A stretch of 64,000 nt of DNA from G963675935 sp963823895 (lineage in GTDB: Bacteria; Planctomycetota; Planctomycetia; Pirellulales; Thermoguttaceae). Position numbers and translations under genes: made by a program. The notes under the pieces are model-generated. The model was not told the origin of the DNA. It ran no database searches and saw only the letters and a program-made list of their open reading frames with translations. Of this stretch, positions 35,092 through 44,181 are shown piece after piece. Position 1 is the stretch's first letter; each line of letters starts with the position of its first letter. The stretch covers positions 124,001 to 188,000 of the forward strand of contig CAWGNG010000020.1 of NCBI GenBank assembly GCA_963823895.1. Direction: 5' to 3'.

Positions 35092-36270
35092 TCAATTTCC
35101 CTTGCCGCTACGAAACAGAATCAACCCATTGGCAATCGCCCGAGGCTTTCCATCAGAAGGTGAGTTGAGTATTTTCCCCATTGCCCACAGGGTTGAGGAG
35201 CCGCCGCCGTCGAGTTCGATGGCGTCAGTGCATTTGTACTCCTTTGCCAGTGCTGCCATCTCCGGGTAGGTCATGCCGACAGAAACACCAGGTTGTCGTC
35301 CGTCGATCACGACAAAATAGAGATATTGCTGGTTCCAGCCGATCATCGAACGAGGATGACGGGGTTGATTCGCTGGGCCAACATCAGGGGACTTTCCGTT
35401 GTGAATGAGGATGCGACCGGCCCCAATCGCTGTCAGCACGCCTCGCAGATCGGGTTCTGTCTCAATGATGAGTTGAAGCGTGTCGCCCTGTTTGAGCGGT
35501 GGAAGTCTCGAAAGTCGTTTCGGACCAATAGAAAGGACCATCCGGTCGGGAGACATCGGCGTGTCTCCACGGTTGCGGAGTTCTGCAACTCTTCCCATAT
35601 AGGTCGTGCCAACAACAATGGGAAGCCACGACTGTCCCTCGACACGTTCCAGCACCAGTTCTTTGCCTCCCTGCGTGTGAGTTCCTGGCGGTGCTTTCGG
35701 CTTTCCGTTGGACGCAATGCCGAGTATCGGTGTGTACAGGACTATTGCATCATCGGCACGAGCTTCGTTCAGCCCAATTGCCGTTTCGGTTCTTCCATCG
35801 GGCCAGACTACACGCAGCTTCGATACGATGTGGCCAATGCTCAGAGTACCGTTGGCAGCAACCCAGAAGGCATTGCCGGTCGGCCTGCTGACCAGTTGGC
35901 CGTTGAGAATCTGGATACCCCGGGGGTCGCCCTGATAGGGACCGGGCTGGACCACAAAAAAGTCGCCGTTGATTGCCGCAAGAGCCGCTTTTCGCAACGC
36001 CGCTGCCGTTCGGCCAACAATCCCATCGAGCGGTTCTAGGCCGAAGACAGTCCCCTGCCCAAGTCCAGTCTGAATGTCCCAGTGGTTTCCCTGGCGGTCG
36101 ATGCGAAGCGAATGGATCGACAAAGGGCCGTTTGCCCGAACCTCATGCCGATATGCCAGGCCCGGAGCCAAGGGCTGGTACGTGTCCTGGGCAAAGAGCA
36201 TGGCCTTGCCCAGGAGAAAAACCACCAGCAGCAGGAATATCCATCGGGTAGATCGTGATGGCTGTTGCAT
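35092..36270 (-). CDS. Phosphodiester glycosidase family (NAGPA-like) exported protein
   Basis: The 392-residue protein has a signal peptide (WIFLLLVVFLLGKAMLFAQ) and the NAGPA/phosphodiester glycosidase fold: AALAAINGDFFVVQPG, the loop WNQQYLYFVVIDGRQPG, MTYPEMAALAKEYKCTDAI and the hallmark ELDGGGSSTLW. Family members release GlcNAc from phosphodiester-linked sugars or act in exopolysaccharide metabolism. It starts only 3 bp after the GH16 gene and is probably co-transcribed with it. Confidence 0.85.
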   Translation of the reverse strand: MQQPSRSTRWIFLLLVVFLLGKAMLFAQDTYQPLAPGLAYRHEVRANGPLSIHSLRIDRQGNHWDIQTGLGQGTVFGLEPLDGIVGRTAAALRKAALAAINGDFFVVQPGPYQGDPRGIQILNGQLVSRPTGNAFWVAANGTLSIGHIVSKLRVVWPDGRTETAIGLNEARADDAIVLYTPILGIASNGKPKAPPGTHTQGGKELVLERVEGQSWLPIVVGTTYMGRVAELRNRGDTPMSPDRMVLSIGPKRLSRLPPLKQGDTLQLIIETEPDLRGVLTAIGAGRILIHNGKSPDVGPANQPRHPRSMIGWNQQYLYFVVIDGRQPGVSVGMTYPEMAALAKEYKCTDAIELDGGGSSTLWAMGKILNSPSDGKPRAIANGLILFRSGKGN

Positions 36271-36273
36271 GGC

Positions 36274-37149
36274 TTACTTGCTCTTCCACGCCCGCACATA
36301 CTCAATGCTGAATGTGGACGGCAAGTCCTTGTCGTTGGGCATTCCAAACCACTCTGGCATGGTTTCGCTATCGAATGTCAGGTAGAGCGGATAACGCCAG
36401 TGGGTGTTCTCGACCGACCGAACAAGCACGCCATCCACGAAGAACCTGAGTTCCTTCTTGCTCCAGTCCAAGCCATAGACGTGCCAATCATCCGCCAATC
36501 GCCAGGGGGCAATCCAGGCGTCTCCCACGCTGAAGTGAGCGGGCGTGTCGTTGAATGCGTGCAGGGTCATATTGTATTTGTGCTCAAACCCCTTCGCTCT
36601 TCCACCGATCTCAAACACGTCAATCTCGGTCACGACACCCGGCCCGCTGCCGTGCTGAAACCAGAACGAACTCGACCCGCCCGAATCCATTGGCTTGGCT
36701 TTCACCTCAAAGTAGCCGTAGGTGGTTCGTGCCTTGGTGTGGAGGGCGGCAGAAGTGTAGTCGTGGTAGCCGAGTTTTTCGGCCTCGGGCGGCAGCTTCT
36801 CTTTCCGCATCGTTAGATGGAGCTTGCCATCCGACACCGTGACGTTCTTATCACTGAACAGGGCAGGCTGGCGGCCTTTCCACCAAGTCATACCGACAAT
36901 CCACTTCTTCGCATCAAGTTCCTTCTTCTCGAATTCGTCGCTCATCGGCTCGAAAGCGACCCAGCCTCGCCGATTCTGCTGGTCGGAGAGCGGGTAGGCA
37001 TCGGTCACCCGCCTCGGAATTTCCTTCAAGGGGCCGGTTCTATTCCAAATCTTGGTTGGTCGTTTCTCGCTGCCGGGAACCGGAGTATCGGCGGCGTAGG
37101 CAAGATGACCACTCACGACGATTGCAAGGATCAAAGCTATGTTTCGCAT
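36274..37149 (-). CDS. Exported GH16-family glycoside hydrolase
   Basis: The 291-residue protein has a signal peptide (residues 1-20) and a beta-jelly-roll with GYFEVKAKPMDSGGSSSFWF. The catalytic GH16 motif E-x-D-x-x-E appears as TEIDVFEIGG (E175, D177, E180), followed by VYGLDWSKKELRFFVDG. The EIDVFE form and flanks fit agarase/porphyranase-like or laminarinase-like members acting on marine polysaccharides. The substrate is inferred only roughly. It pairs with the phosphodiester glycosidase gene. Confidence 0.87.
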   Translation of the reverse strand: MRNIALILAIVVSGHLAYAADTPVPGSEKRPTKIWNRTGPLKEIPRRVTDAYPLSDQQNRRGWVAFEPMSDEFEKKELDAKKWIVGMTWWKGRQPALFSDKNVTVSDGKLHLTMRKEKLPPEAEKLGYHDYTSAALHTKARTTYGYFEVKAKPMDSGGSSSFWFQHGSGPGVVTEIDVFEIGGRAKGFEHKYNMTLHAFNDTPAHFSVGDAWIAPWRLADDWHVYGLDWSKKELRFFVDGVLVRSVENTHWRYPLYLTFDSETMPEWFGMPNDKDLPSTFSIEYVRAWKSK

Positions 37150-37188
37150 TGCAGTAACTCGTGTATTCGGACAACGAACGTCAGTGAA

Positions 37189-37641
37189 CTACCGCTTCCT
37201 TCCCCGTCCTTTCTTCACCGTCAGTTCCGCCAACTTCACAATCGCTTCTCTCTTGCCGATGTTGCGGACGGCAACCAGGGCAGCAAGTTGGGCTTTGCGG
37301 GGTCGAGCCTTATCATGCTCCCAATTGTAGATCGTCAATCCTGAGACGCCGACCAGCTTGCCGTAATCGGCAGCCGACAAACCCAACCGACTTCGTTGGG
37401 CTTTCACCGAGCGAGACGAAAAGCGAACGCTTTCCAACGGCTCTTCTTCTTTCGGCGGCTGACCCTGCTTCTTCTTCAGCAGCCTGATCTCCCGTTCCTG
37501 CTGGCTCAGCACTCGCTTCAGGTTGGCGATGTCACGGCGGTATTGGGCAGAAGCCTTTTGCGTCTTGCCGACCTGGGCTTTGGCTTCTTTCTTGGCCAGG
37601 CGGCAGATTTCTTGTCTGAGAACACCGGCAATGTTGGGCAT
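37189..37641 (-). CDS. HTH-XRE DNA-binding protein with coiled coil
   Basis: 150 residues. The first 70 are a basic/helical coiled coil (RRDIANLKRVLSQQEREIRL), followed by an XRE helix-turn-helix, RLGLSAADYGKLVGVSGLTI, with NWEHDKARPRKAQLAALVAV. The C-terminus is strongly basic. It is probably a transcription regulator of the adjacent operon (GH16 starts 40 bp downstream). No toxin partner is next to it. Confidence 0.8.
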   Translation of the reverse strand: MPNIAGVLRQEICRLAKKEAKAQVGKTQKASAQYRRDIANLKRVLSQQEREIRLLKKKQGQPPKEEEPLESVRFSSRSVKAQRSRLGLSAADYGKLVGVSGLTIYNWEHDKARPRKAQLAALVAVRNIGKREAIVKLAELTVKKGRGRKR

Positions 37642-37799
37642 GGGAGGTTCCTTTCCAATGGTGGCATCTGGAGAATCTGGGTATTCTACACATGATGACC
37701 ATCGGTTTGCAAGGACTGCCTCTTGCCAAACCGGCAGACATCGACGACAACTGACTATTAGTCTTGTCTCGTGGGACCTTTTGGAGAACGCAGGATGCC

Positions 37800-38144
37800 A
37801 TGAATGCCGAAATTGTGCGGACGAATCTGCAATACGAACGGGCCGACCTGAAATTGCTGCTCAGATACGTCAAGGCTCACGATGTGGAACGAGGTGGACG
37901 CTACGACATACGAAGGCCGCCACGCCTCAACATCTGGACGCACACTTGGCTCCACCCTGGTTGCCGGGCGGAATCATCGCTGCTGTTCAGCCTGGAATTC
38001 GACTGGAACACTGCATCGCTAATGTCCGTGACGTTGCAACCGGGCTACGACTGGGCGATATTTCTCGACGAATTGGCGAAGCTGGAAAGGGCGGCATTGG
38101 GTGGCACGGTGTATGGAAAACGTCGAACAGAGCCGATAGCGTGA
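37800..38144 (+). CDS. Hypothetical protein
   Basis: ATG 37800 yields 114 residues beginning MNAEIVRTNLQYERADLKLL. The pattern is alpha/beta with RPPRLNIWTHTWLHPGCR and YDWAIFLDELAKLERAALGG. Start competition is open: an upstream start at 37764 exists in frame. No domain recognised. It is transcribed divergently from the XRE gene. Confidence 0.45.
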   Translation: MNAEIVRTNLQYERADLKLLLRYVKAHDVERGGRYDIRRPPRLNIWTHTWLHPGCRAESSLLFSLEFDWNTASLMSVTLQPGYDWAIFLDELAKLERAALGGTVYGKRRTEPIA

Positions 38145-38447
38145 TGGCGGCTGCTAGCATCGCCAGCAACACCCACACCATTTTCCCGATTTTCGGAATT
38201 GACTTTTCCCGTCGCAACAATATGCTGATTGGCATCGGGCTCTTGGCCGAAAGGATGCGGCCAGAACAATGCCGTTGAGACAGGCGGGCAGGACGCTACA
38301 CTGCCTTGACCACACACGCCCCGTCTATGGCATCATGATAGGCGGGGTTTGCTTTTGTTGTGGCCAATCGAATTACAGGCAGCGGAACGTGCCGCCAACA
38401 AATCGCCATTCCGCAGCAGCTTCGTCTGATGACGTTGCCGCCCAAGA
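38145..38447. other. Gap with no supported gene
   Basis: Weak possibilities exist: an antisense frame 37987-38235 on the minus strand would encode a protein with one hydrophobic segment, but it overlaps the previous gene. Nothing was strong enough to call. Confidence 0.5.
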
Positions 38448-38912
38448 CTACGCCGCCGCTCGATCACCGGCTTGCAAGATGGCTTCGATGTTGGGGGAGC
38501 AGGAGCGGCAGCAGGTGACGTGTTCGATGGCATCATCCAGATTCCAGCCTTGCTTCTGGACAAGGTAAGCGATGGCCACACTAGGCGACCGTCCCATGCC
38601 AACGTTGCAATGCGTGTAGACGGTATGGCCGTCCTTCAGCAACTTGTCCAACGCCTGCACGCACTGCGGCAACTTCTTCCGCAAGTCCAGTCCATCGAAG
38701 TCCCTGACTGGAACCCGCTGCACTTCGATTCCCACCTCCCGGCAATGAGCTTCGATTCGACTCCAATCCAGATCGCAGTAGTCGAAGTCGTGGTCGGTCT
38801 GCAAGTTGAGGATGGCCGTGACGCCGTTGTCTGCTTTCAGATGGTCGATGTCGTCCGTGCTTGTGGGACAAGAACCGACGAGAAGGTGAGGCAGGACTTG
38901 GCTGAGATTCAT
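38448..38912 (-). CDS. Dual-specificity protein phosphatase
   Basis: The 154-residue protein has the cysteine phosphatase signature THCNVGMGRSPS (H101, C102, R108, S109), an upstream acid-bearing VRDFDGLDL and a short DSP-type layout. It dephosphorylates Ser/Thr/Tyr or other phosphate esters through a Cys-phosphate intermediate. Similar small soluble phosphatases occur in bacteria near signalling genes, and here a sensor kinase lies 337 bp upstream. No direct link is shown. Confidence 0.88.
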   Translation of the reverse strand: MNLSQVLPHLLVGSCPTSTDDIDHLKADNGVTAILNLQTDHDFDYCDLDWSRIEAHCREVGIEVQRVPVRDFDGLDLRKKLPQCVQALDKLLKDGHTVYTHCNVGMGRSPSVAIAYLVQKQGWNLDDAIEHVTCCRSCSPNIEAILQAGDRAAA

Positions 38913-39248
38913 GGGTAGCCTTCTGTGAAAAGAGGGGCGGTGATGTTACCAGGGAGGCTCTCAGTGGACAAGAGAGTTTTCTGGCCATCACTGGTGGTGG
39001 CAGTGGTGGCACGTGAAGCAGAACGTTGTGGCTCGGCAACACACAGACGGCTGAATGCTCATCAATTGAGAAGGTGCTGTCCAGACAAGCAAGAAACTGC
39101 ATCTGCCGAGGGGGAAATCGGCCGAGAAATTGCCCCACTCGGGTTAAGGGAAGCCAAGCAAGAAGAGAGAACCGCCTTCCAGCACCTTGTCGGCTGCTCC
39201 CATGATATGTCAGCCCGCCCAGCCGGGACGTTTCACGATTTGGCTCCC
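38913..39248. other. Gap with no recognisable gene
   Basis: Region between the phosphatase start and the sensor kinase stop. No sensible ORF, repeat or hairpin was recognised. Confidence 0.5.
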
Positions 39249-41911
39249 CTATCCTCCAGCCTGCTTCTCCAGAATGGGCACAACAACCTGAACCAAGGTG
39301 CCGTACTCCGGCTTGCTCTCGATGGTCAGCCGACCGTCGAGAAGCCGCACCCTTTGTCGAATACCCTCCACGCCGAAGTGCCCCTTCCCAATCGCTTCTT
39401 GGTCGAACCCGATTCCCCAGTCCCGAACTTCCAACCGAATGTCCTGCCCTTCTTGAGTCATGGTGACCGTCACCTTCTTGCTCTTGCTGTGCTTGCAGGC
39501 ATTGGTCAGTGCCTCCTGTGCGATGCGGTAGATCGCATTCTCCAAGATTGATGGTAGTCGCTTGAACTGCACCTCGCTATCGAACTTGATCGTCGGGCCA
39601 CCTTGTCGCCGTTGTTCATGAACCAGATGTGAAATCGCAGTCTCAAGCCCGCTCTCGTCGATGACGGGATGGCGAACTTCGCTGATTAGCCGCCGTGACT
39701 CGGAGTGGGACTGGCTTACGAGTTGCGTGGCGGCATCGTAAGCCTTCCTTGCCTCGTCCGGCTTACTCTCCCGAAGCCCATCGAATACCTGCAACTGCAT
39801 GTTCGCAGCAGCAAGATACTGGGCCAGTCCATCGTGAATCTCGTAGGATATGGTCTGACGTTCGTGGTCGCTGGCCTGGAGTATGTGCCACAGCGATTGC
39901 CGCTCTCGCTCCAAAGCGTCTTGGACGTGCTTACGTTCCGTAACGTCGTGGAAGAAACTGATCAAACAGGGCCGTTCGTTGAAAAGGATTGGACTAGAAA
40001 CGACATCTGCATAGATGATACAGCCATCTTTTCGCAAGAACGGCAAATTATCGATCCGTGCAACATTGCCCTTATTGACTGTGTCAAGGTGCCTCAACAC
40101 TGCGGGCAACACCTCAAGTGGATGAACACGTTCTGGCGACAGAGAATACACCTCCTCGTCAGAATAACCCACCATCCGGCAGTAAGCTGAATTTACCCGA
40201 ATGGGATTTACCTTCTTGGCGTCCACAATCAAGATGCCATCCACCGCCTGATCGTAGATGGCCTGAAGTTCGTTGTGACTCTGTCGCAGTGCTCTCTGGA
40301 TGTTAATGCGTTCGGTAACGTCGTCGAAAAGAGCGAAGACATGATCCACCGTTCCCTCTGCCGAACGGAAACATTTGACAAAGATGTTGAGGTAAATCAC
40401 CCTTCCATCTTTCCGAATATACCGCCTTTCCACCGTGTAATGGTTGGCCTCGCCGGTTAGCAGTTGCTGGTACGATCCATGAAATGACTCCAAATCGTCG
40501 GGGTGGATAAAATCGGAAATCTTCTGTTGCAGGATTTCCTCTCTGGAACTACCGAAGATTTCGCAGAAGCGGTCATTGACATCCGTCCATTGCACATTCG
40601 TGTTGGAGACAGCCATGCCCAGCAACCCTTGCTCATAATAGCTGCGATAACGCTCTTCGCTTTTCTGCAGGGCTTCCTCGGCCTGTTTTCTTTCCGTCGA
40701 ATCACGGAAGAAACCGGCGACGCAGTGGCGATTATCGTAGTCAACCAGACTGGAACTTATTGCGGCGTGAAAAACGCTGCCGTCTTTTCGCAGCACAGGC
40801 ATATCCTCGCTCACCCGAATCTTCCCTTCAACCAATGCTTGAAATTGTTCGACAACAAAGGCAAGGTCTGCTTCCGGGTGGATGTCCCTCACGGACAGCA
40901 TCAACAACTCTTCCTTGGAGTATCCGAGCATTCGGCAGATCGAGGCGTTTGCTCGAACAAAACGCTTGGTCTCAATGTCTGCAATCAGCAACCCATCACT
41001 CATCCCGTCATAAACGGCTCTTAGCTGATCCCGGCTCTGTCGGAGGGCGTCTTCGGCTTGTTTGCGTTCGGTGATATCGGTCAGCACAGTGGCGAAAAAG
41101 GCGGGGTTGCCTCGCTCATCTCGGACCAAAAAAGTGCTTTGTAGGACTAACATTGTTCCGCCAGGGTGTGAAATGGCTACCTCGCCCTGCCAATGGCCTT
41201 CCCGAAGGACACTTGGGAGAATGTCCTTCTCCCGTTTGTGCATGTACTCTTCCGAGTAGATCGTGGACACATCGTTGCCGACGATATCTTCCGGCCTTCG
41301 ATCAGGAAACAGGCGGATTATGGCTGGATTCACGTAGATGATTTCGCCATTCAGTTTGGCCATGCCAAAACCCTGGCTCGATGCTTCGACAAATCTGCGA
41401 AAGACCACAAGTTCTTGATTTGCTTGCAGCAGTTCGACAGTACGCTCTTCAATCCGTTTCTCTAATTCGTCGTGGGCCTGCTTCAACGCCTGTTCCGCCC
41501 GCTTGCAATCGGTTTGGTCTATGCTGAGGATCGCAACGGCGACAACTTTCCCTTGTTCATCGAAGATTGGGTGCATGGCGATCTCAAAATACCACCCGGA
41601 CCGCTGATCTTCAAAGCGAATTGGTTTGCCCGTGCGAATGACCTCTTGGAAATACTTCACTCTCTGGGCGGCTACCTCTGGGGGCACGAAGGTGTGTGAT
41701 TTCTGGCCGACCATCTCATCAACGGTTGTGTCAAGACGACGAGCGGCAGCTCATTGGCAATCAGGACAGTCCTCTCCGTGTCCAACAACATAATGGATTC
41801 GGGGCTAGCATCGATCAGCGTTCGCAATGCCCGTTCACTCTTCTCCAACTCGGCGATTCGTTGTCGCAGTCCATCGATAAGACGTTGCTCGGACTTGTTT
41901 TGATGCGTCAT
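39249..41911 (-). CDS. Multi-PAS histidine kinase (HisKA_3 type), frameshifted near start
   Basis: About six PAS units follow one another (first SPESIMLLDTERTVLIANE; later GFGMAKLNGEIIYVNPA, GMSDGLLIADIETKRFVRAN, QGLLGMAVSNTNVQW and others). A HisKA_3 domain (ERQTISYEIHDGLAQYLA) and a HATPase (IYRIAQEALTNACKHSKSKK; VRDWGIGFDQEAIG) end the protein. This kinase type usually pairs with NarL-like response regulators; none was found nearby. The frame breaks near 41750: after IANE the frame must slip by one base to give AAARRLDTTVDEMVGQKSH. One missing G would explain it. Soluble; no membrane segments. Confidence 0.82.
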
Positions 41912-42230
41912 GGCGGAACTCTCCCTATAGCCATGTTGAAACCAATAGCATGATTGTAACCGATTTCGCCGTGCATTAGGAGCGCGGCCAATGGCCGCTC
42001 ACGTTCGCCCTTCGACTTCCCAGCCCCGAAAGGAGCGACCTCCCTCACCCGTTCAACCGCAAAATGGCGAAGTTCGACACAGCGGCGAAGCTCTCACCCA
42101 GACCAGATGGGGCACGAAAAGAATACGGGCAGCGTAGATCGCCGCCGGAAATGAACTTGCCGGGACTGGTGTGATGGAGTGATAATGGAGGGTCTTCGGC
42201 AACAACCACGAGTGAAAGGAACTGAATCCG

Positions 42231-42791
42231 ATGAGCATCTCGACCATTTCGCCGTCCGACCTAGTGGAGTTATGTAAGGGTGGCAAGCAGATTGACCTGA
42301 TCGACGTTCGCACACCGATGGAGTATCAGGAATTGCACGCCGTTCCTGCCCGCAATGTTCCTTTGGACTGTCTCGATCCCACGGCATTGATGAAGGCCCG
42401 TAACGGAACGACGGACGAGACGCTTTACGTTATCTGTCGTTCCGGCAGCCGGGGTCAGAAAGCGTGCGAGAGATTTCTCCAAGCAGGCTACGCCAACGTC
42501 ATCAACGTCGAGGGCGGCACTCTGGCTTGGGAATCTTGTGGCCTCCCCGTGGTCAGGGGTGAAAAGGCGATCTCACTGGAGCGGCAGGTTCGTATTGCGG
42601 CGGGGTTGCTCGTTTGTTTGGGGGCATTGCTGGGCTGGCTTATCCATCCGGCGTTTATTGCCCTGTCGGCCTTCGTCGGGGCCGGGTTGGTTTTCGCTGG
42701 CATCACCGATACCTGCGGCATGGGCCTGTTGTTGGCCCGGATGCCTTGGAACCGGGGGAGCAAACCGACTAATGCTTGTGGCGTTCGTTGA
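42231..42791 (+). CDS. Rhodanese domain with C-terminal membrane (DUF2892) part
   Basis: The first 110 residues are a rhodanese with active-site C69 in VICRSGSRGQKACERF and the N-terminal DVRTPMEYQELHA. The C-terminal part has two membrane segments (AAGLLVCLGALLGWLIHPAF, AFVGAGLVFAGITDTCGMGL) as in the DUF2892-type small membrane domains. Such proteins may pass sulfane sulfur to membrane acceptors. No sulfide or persulfide genes are adjacent. Confidence 0.87.
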   Translation: MSISTISPSDLVELCKGGKQIDLIDVRTPMEYQELHAVPARNVPLDCLDPTALMKARNGTTDETLYVICRSGSRGQKACERFLQAGYANVINVEGGTLAWESCGLPVVRGEKAISLERQVRIAAGLLVCLGALLGWLIHPAFIALSAFVGAGLVFAGITDTCGMGLLLARMPWNRGSKPTNACGVR

Positions 42792-42956
42792 GCTTCCAGA
42801 GGGTTGCTACGGGCGAAGGTGGGGGGCGGCATTTTCTTCAAGGACTCCGGGTTTAGCCAAGCAAGCGGAGGGGAGACCGAGGGGGCGGGACAAGCACGTT
42901 GCAGTCCGAGGCCAGCCGCTCCAATGCGTAATGGCGGCGCTGCCACGGGGAACATA

Positions 42957-43217
42957 CTACCCGATGAACTGAGGAAGCGACGGTATCCCTTCTTCTTTCC
43001 CAGTAGGCTTTGCCGATTTGGGATCAGCGGGCTTTGACGGTTTCACGTCGGCTGGGGATGTCGAAGATGGCGGCGGTGGCGGCGGTGGAGGTGGAGGAAT
43101 GGGTCGGCCAGCCGAAGTACCAGCCTTCGGCTTGGGAGTGGTTGCCGAATCATTGGAACAGCCAACCACCCCAAGAACCACGAGCGAGAAGAGTACGCCA
43201 TAAAACCATCGTTGCAT
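42957..43217 (-). CDS. Small proline-rich lipoprotein
   Basis: ATG 43217 starts a lipoprotein signal (QRWFYGVLFSLVVLGVVGC) and is preferred over the longer start at 43259. The mature part (about 65 residues) is low-complexity: a run of 10 or more prolines and Lys/Pro/Ser-rich text. It is probably an envelope lipoprotein with an extended linker. No homologue recognised. Confidence 0.55.
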   Translation of the reverse strand: MQRWFYGVLFSLVVLGVVGCSNDSATTPKPKAGTSAGRPIPPPPPPPPPPSSTSPADVKPSKPADPKSAKPTGKEEGIPSLPQFIG

Positions 43218-43360
43218 GACAATCTCCGCAATAAGGTGATGTCGATTCCATTTAATCAAACGCCGAACCGTATCAGAGCGGTCGGTAACGCATCAGTATA
43301 CCAGAAAGTCGCAGGCAGTGCGTCAGCGTATTGGGGGCGCTTTGGCGGGGGCGGCTTTCT

Positions 43361-43968
43361 TCAAGGGAGTCCGGGTTCCGCCGATTGAATGGAAGGGGAA
43401 CCGTGCCGTCTTATATGCCGATGTACCGCAGTTCGAGACCGGCCAACTTTGTCGGCAATGGCCCGAACGGATAGCCCTTCGTCGTGAAGTTGCAGAATCT
43501 TATTCCGAGTTGGGGAACGGAAGGCAAACTTCGTGTAGCGTGACGCAAAAGGGGTCGCACCAGCAGCAGCGAAGACCGGCTGCAAGTATTCCTGAACTTC
43601 TCGAATGGCCTTGAACACCTTTCCAAACGGTCGATTCGAGTAAACGTCGGTCAAGTTGTCGGTCGCAACCGGCTGGCCGTGACACATGAAAACCGCATGG
43701 ATTTCGCCGCCAGCGAAACGTCTGATGAGATCACCTGCGGTCTTCCGCAGCTTCCCAAATGAGAGCCGAAGAAAATCAGGACGATCCCGCCGAATTCGCC
43801 GCAGAAGGTCTGCAAAACGGTTTGGTATTTGCTGGTTTCGATAATCGCCTTTCGTTCGCCGGTTGTAGGTTTCACCCCTATCGTTTAGTAATAGGACGGC
43901 TTCTGCGTGGAAGTTGGGGTGTTTCCTTCGGCGCTCCAATAGGCAAGCGGCAGATACTTCCCCAAAAA
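43361..43968 (-). pseudogene. Tyrosine-recombinase-like integrase, truncated, with C-terminal HTH
   Basis: The frame from the right island repeat downward contains FGKLRKTAGDLIRRFAGG, AVFMCHGQPVATDNLTDVYS and LQPVFAAAGATPFA. The Arg (LRKTA), His (CHGQ) and Tyr (DVYS) spacing resembles the catalytic R-H-Y block of phage-type integrases. A Hin-like helix-turn-helix follows: KILQLHDEGLSVRAIADKVG, then RSRTAVHRHIRRHG. The N-terminal half is missing: the frame merges into the 81-bp repeat. This is likely the remnant of the island's integrase. Confidence 0.6.
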
Positions 43969-44049
43969 GCACGGGCGTCATGGGCAAAATCCTTCTGCCC
44001 ATGACGCCCTCGTCGCGCGACGCACACGGTGCGGGCCGCAGAGGGGACG
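43969..44049. repeat. Right 81-bp direct repeat flanking the island
   Basis: Same orientation and nearly the same sequence as 23602-23682; the mismatches seen are in the hairpin loop/arm (GGGCAAAATCC for GGGCAGATTCC). It directly abuts the truncated integrase-like gene. Confidence 0.85.
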
Positions 44050-44091
44050 TCTGCTGCCCGCGGAAAATACAAACTTCCTGCCTCGGTTTAA

Positions 44092-44173
44092 CCCCCGCGT
44101 CTACGCGGGGTTCTCGCCGCGAGGACGTGGCGGCCAAACGGTTCTATCAAAATTCGCCGCGTCGACGCGGCGG
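44092..44173. repeat. Palindromic elements (CCCCGCG...CGCGGGG; 18-bp palindrome)
   Basis: A hairpin with 7-bp arms (CCCCGCG-TCTA-CGCGGGG, 44093-44110) and a perfect 18-bp palindrome CGCCGCGTCGACGCGGCG (44156-44173). A related half copy occurs near 1550. It fills the gap between the repeat and the oxidoreductase stop. Confidence 0.65.
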
Positions 44174-44181
44174 CGAAACGG

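Noticed and set aside
37987..38235. Minus-strand ORF with one hydrophobic segment
   Set aside because: Overlaps a better plus-strand gene for about 160 bp, has no RBS and ends in low-complexity Pro/Ser sequence.
38925..39551. Plus-strand 208-residue ORF
   Set aside because: Mostly antisense to the histidine kinase end; the translation shows no domain and has shadow-type composition.
42053..42313. Minus-strand ORF upstream of the rhodanese gene
   Set aside because: No domain, Ser/Pro-rich translation, and it covers the likely promoter and start of the rhodanese gene.
42825..43378. Two similar G-rich pieces (TTCTTCAAGG..TCCGGGTT) about 525 bp apart
   Set aside because: Short and imperfect; could be a repeat fragment, but there is not enough sequence to support a named element.
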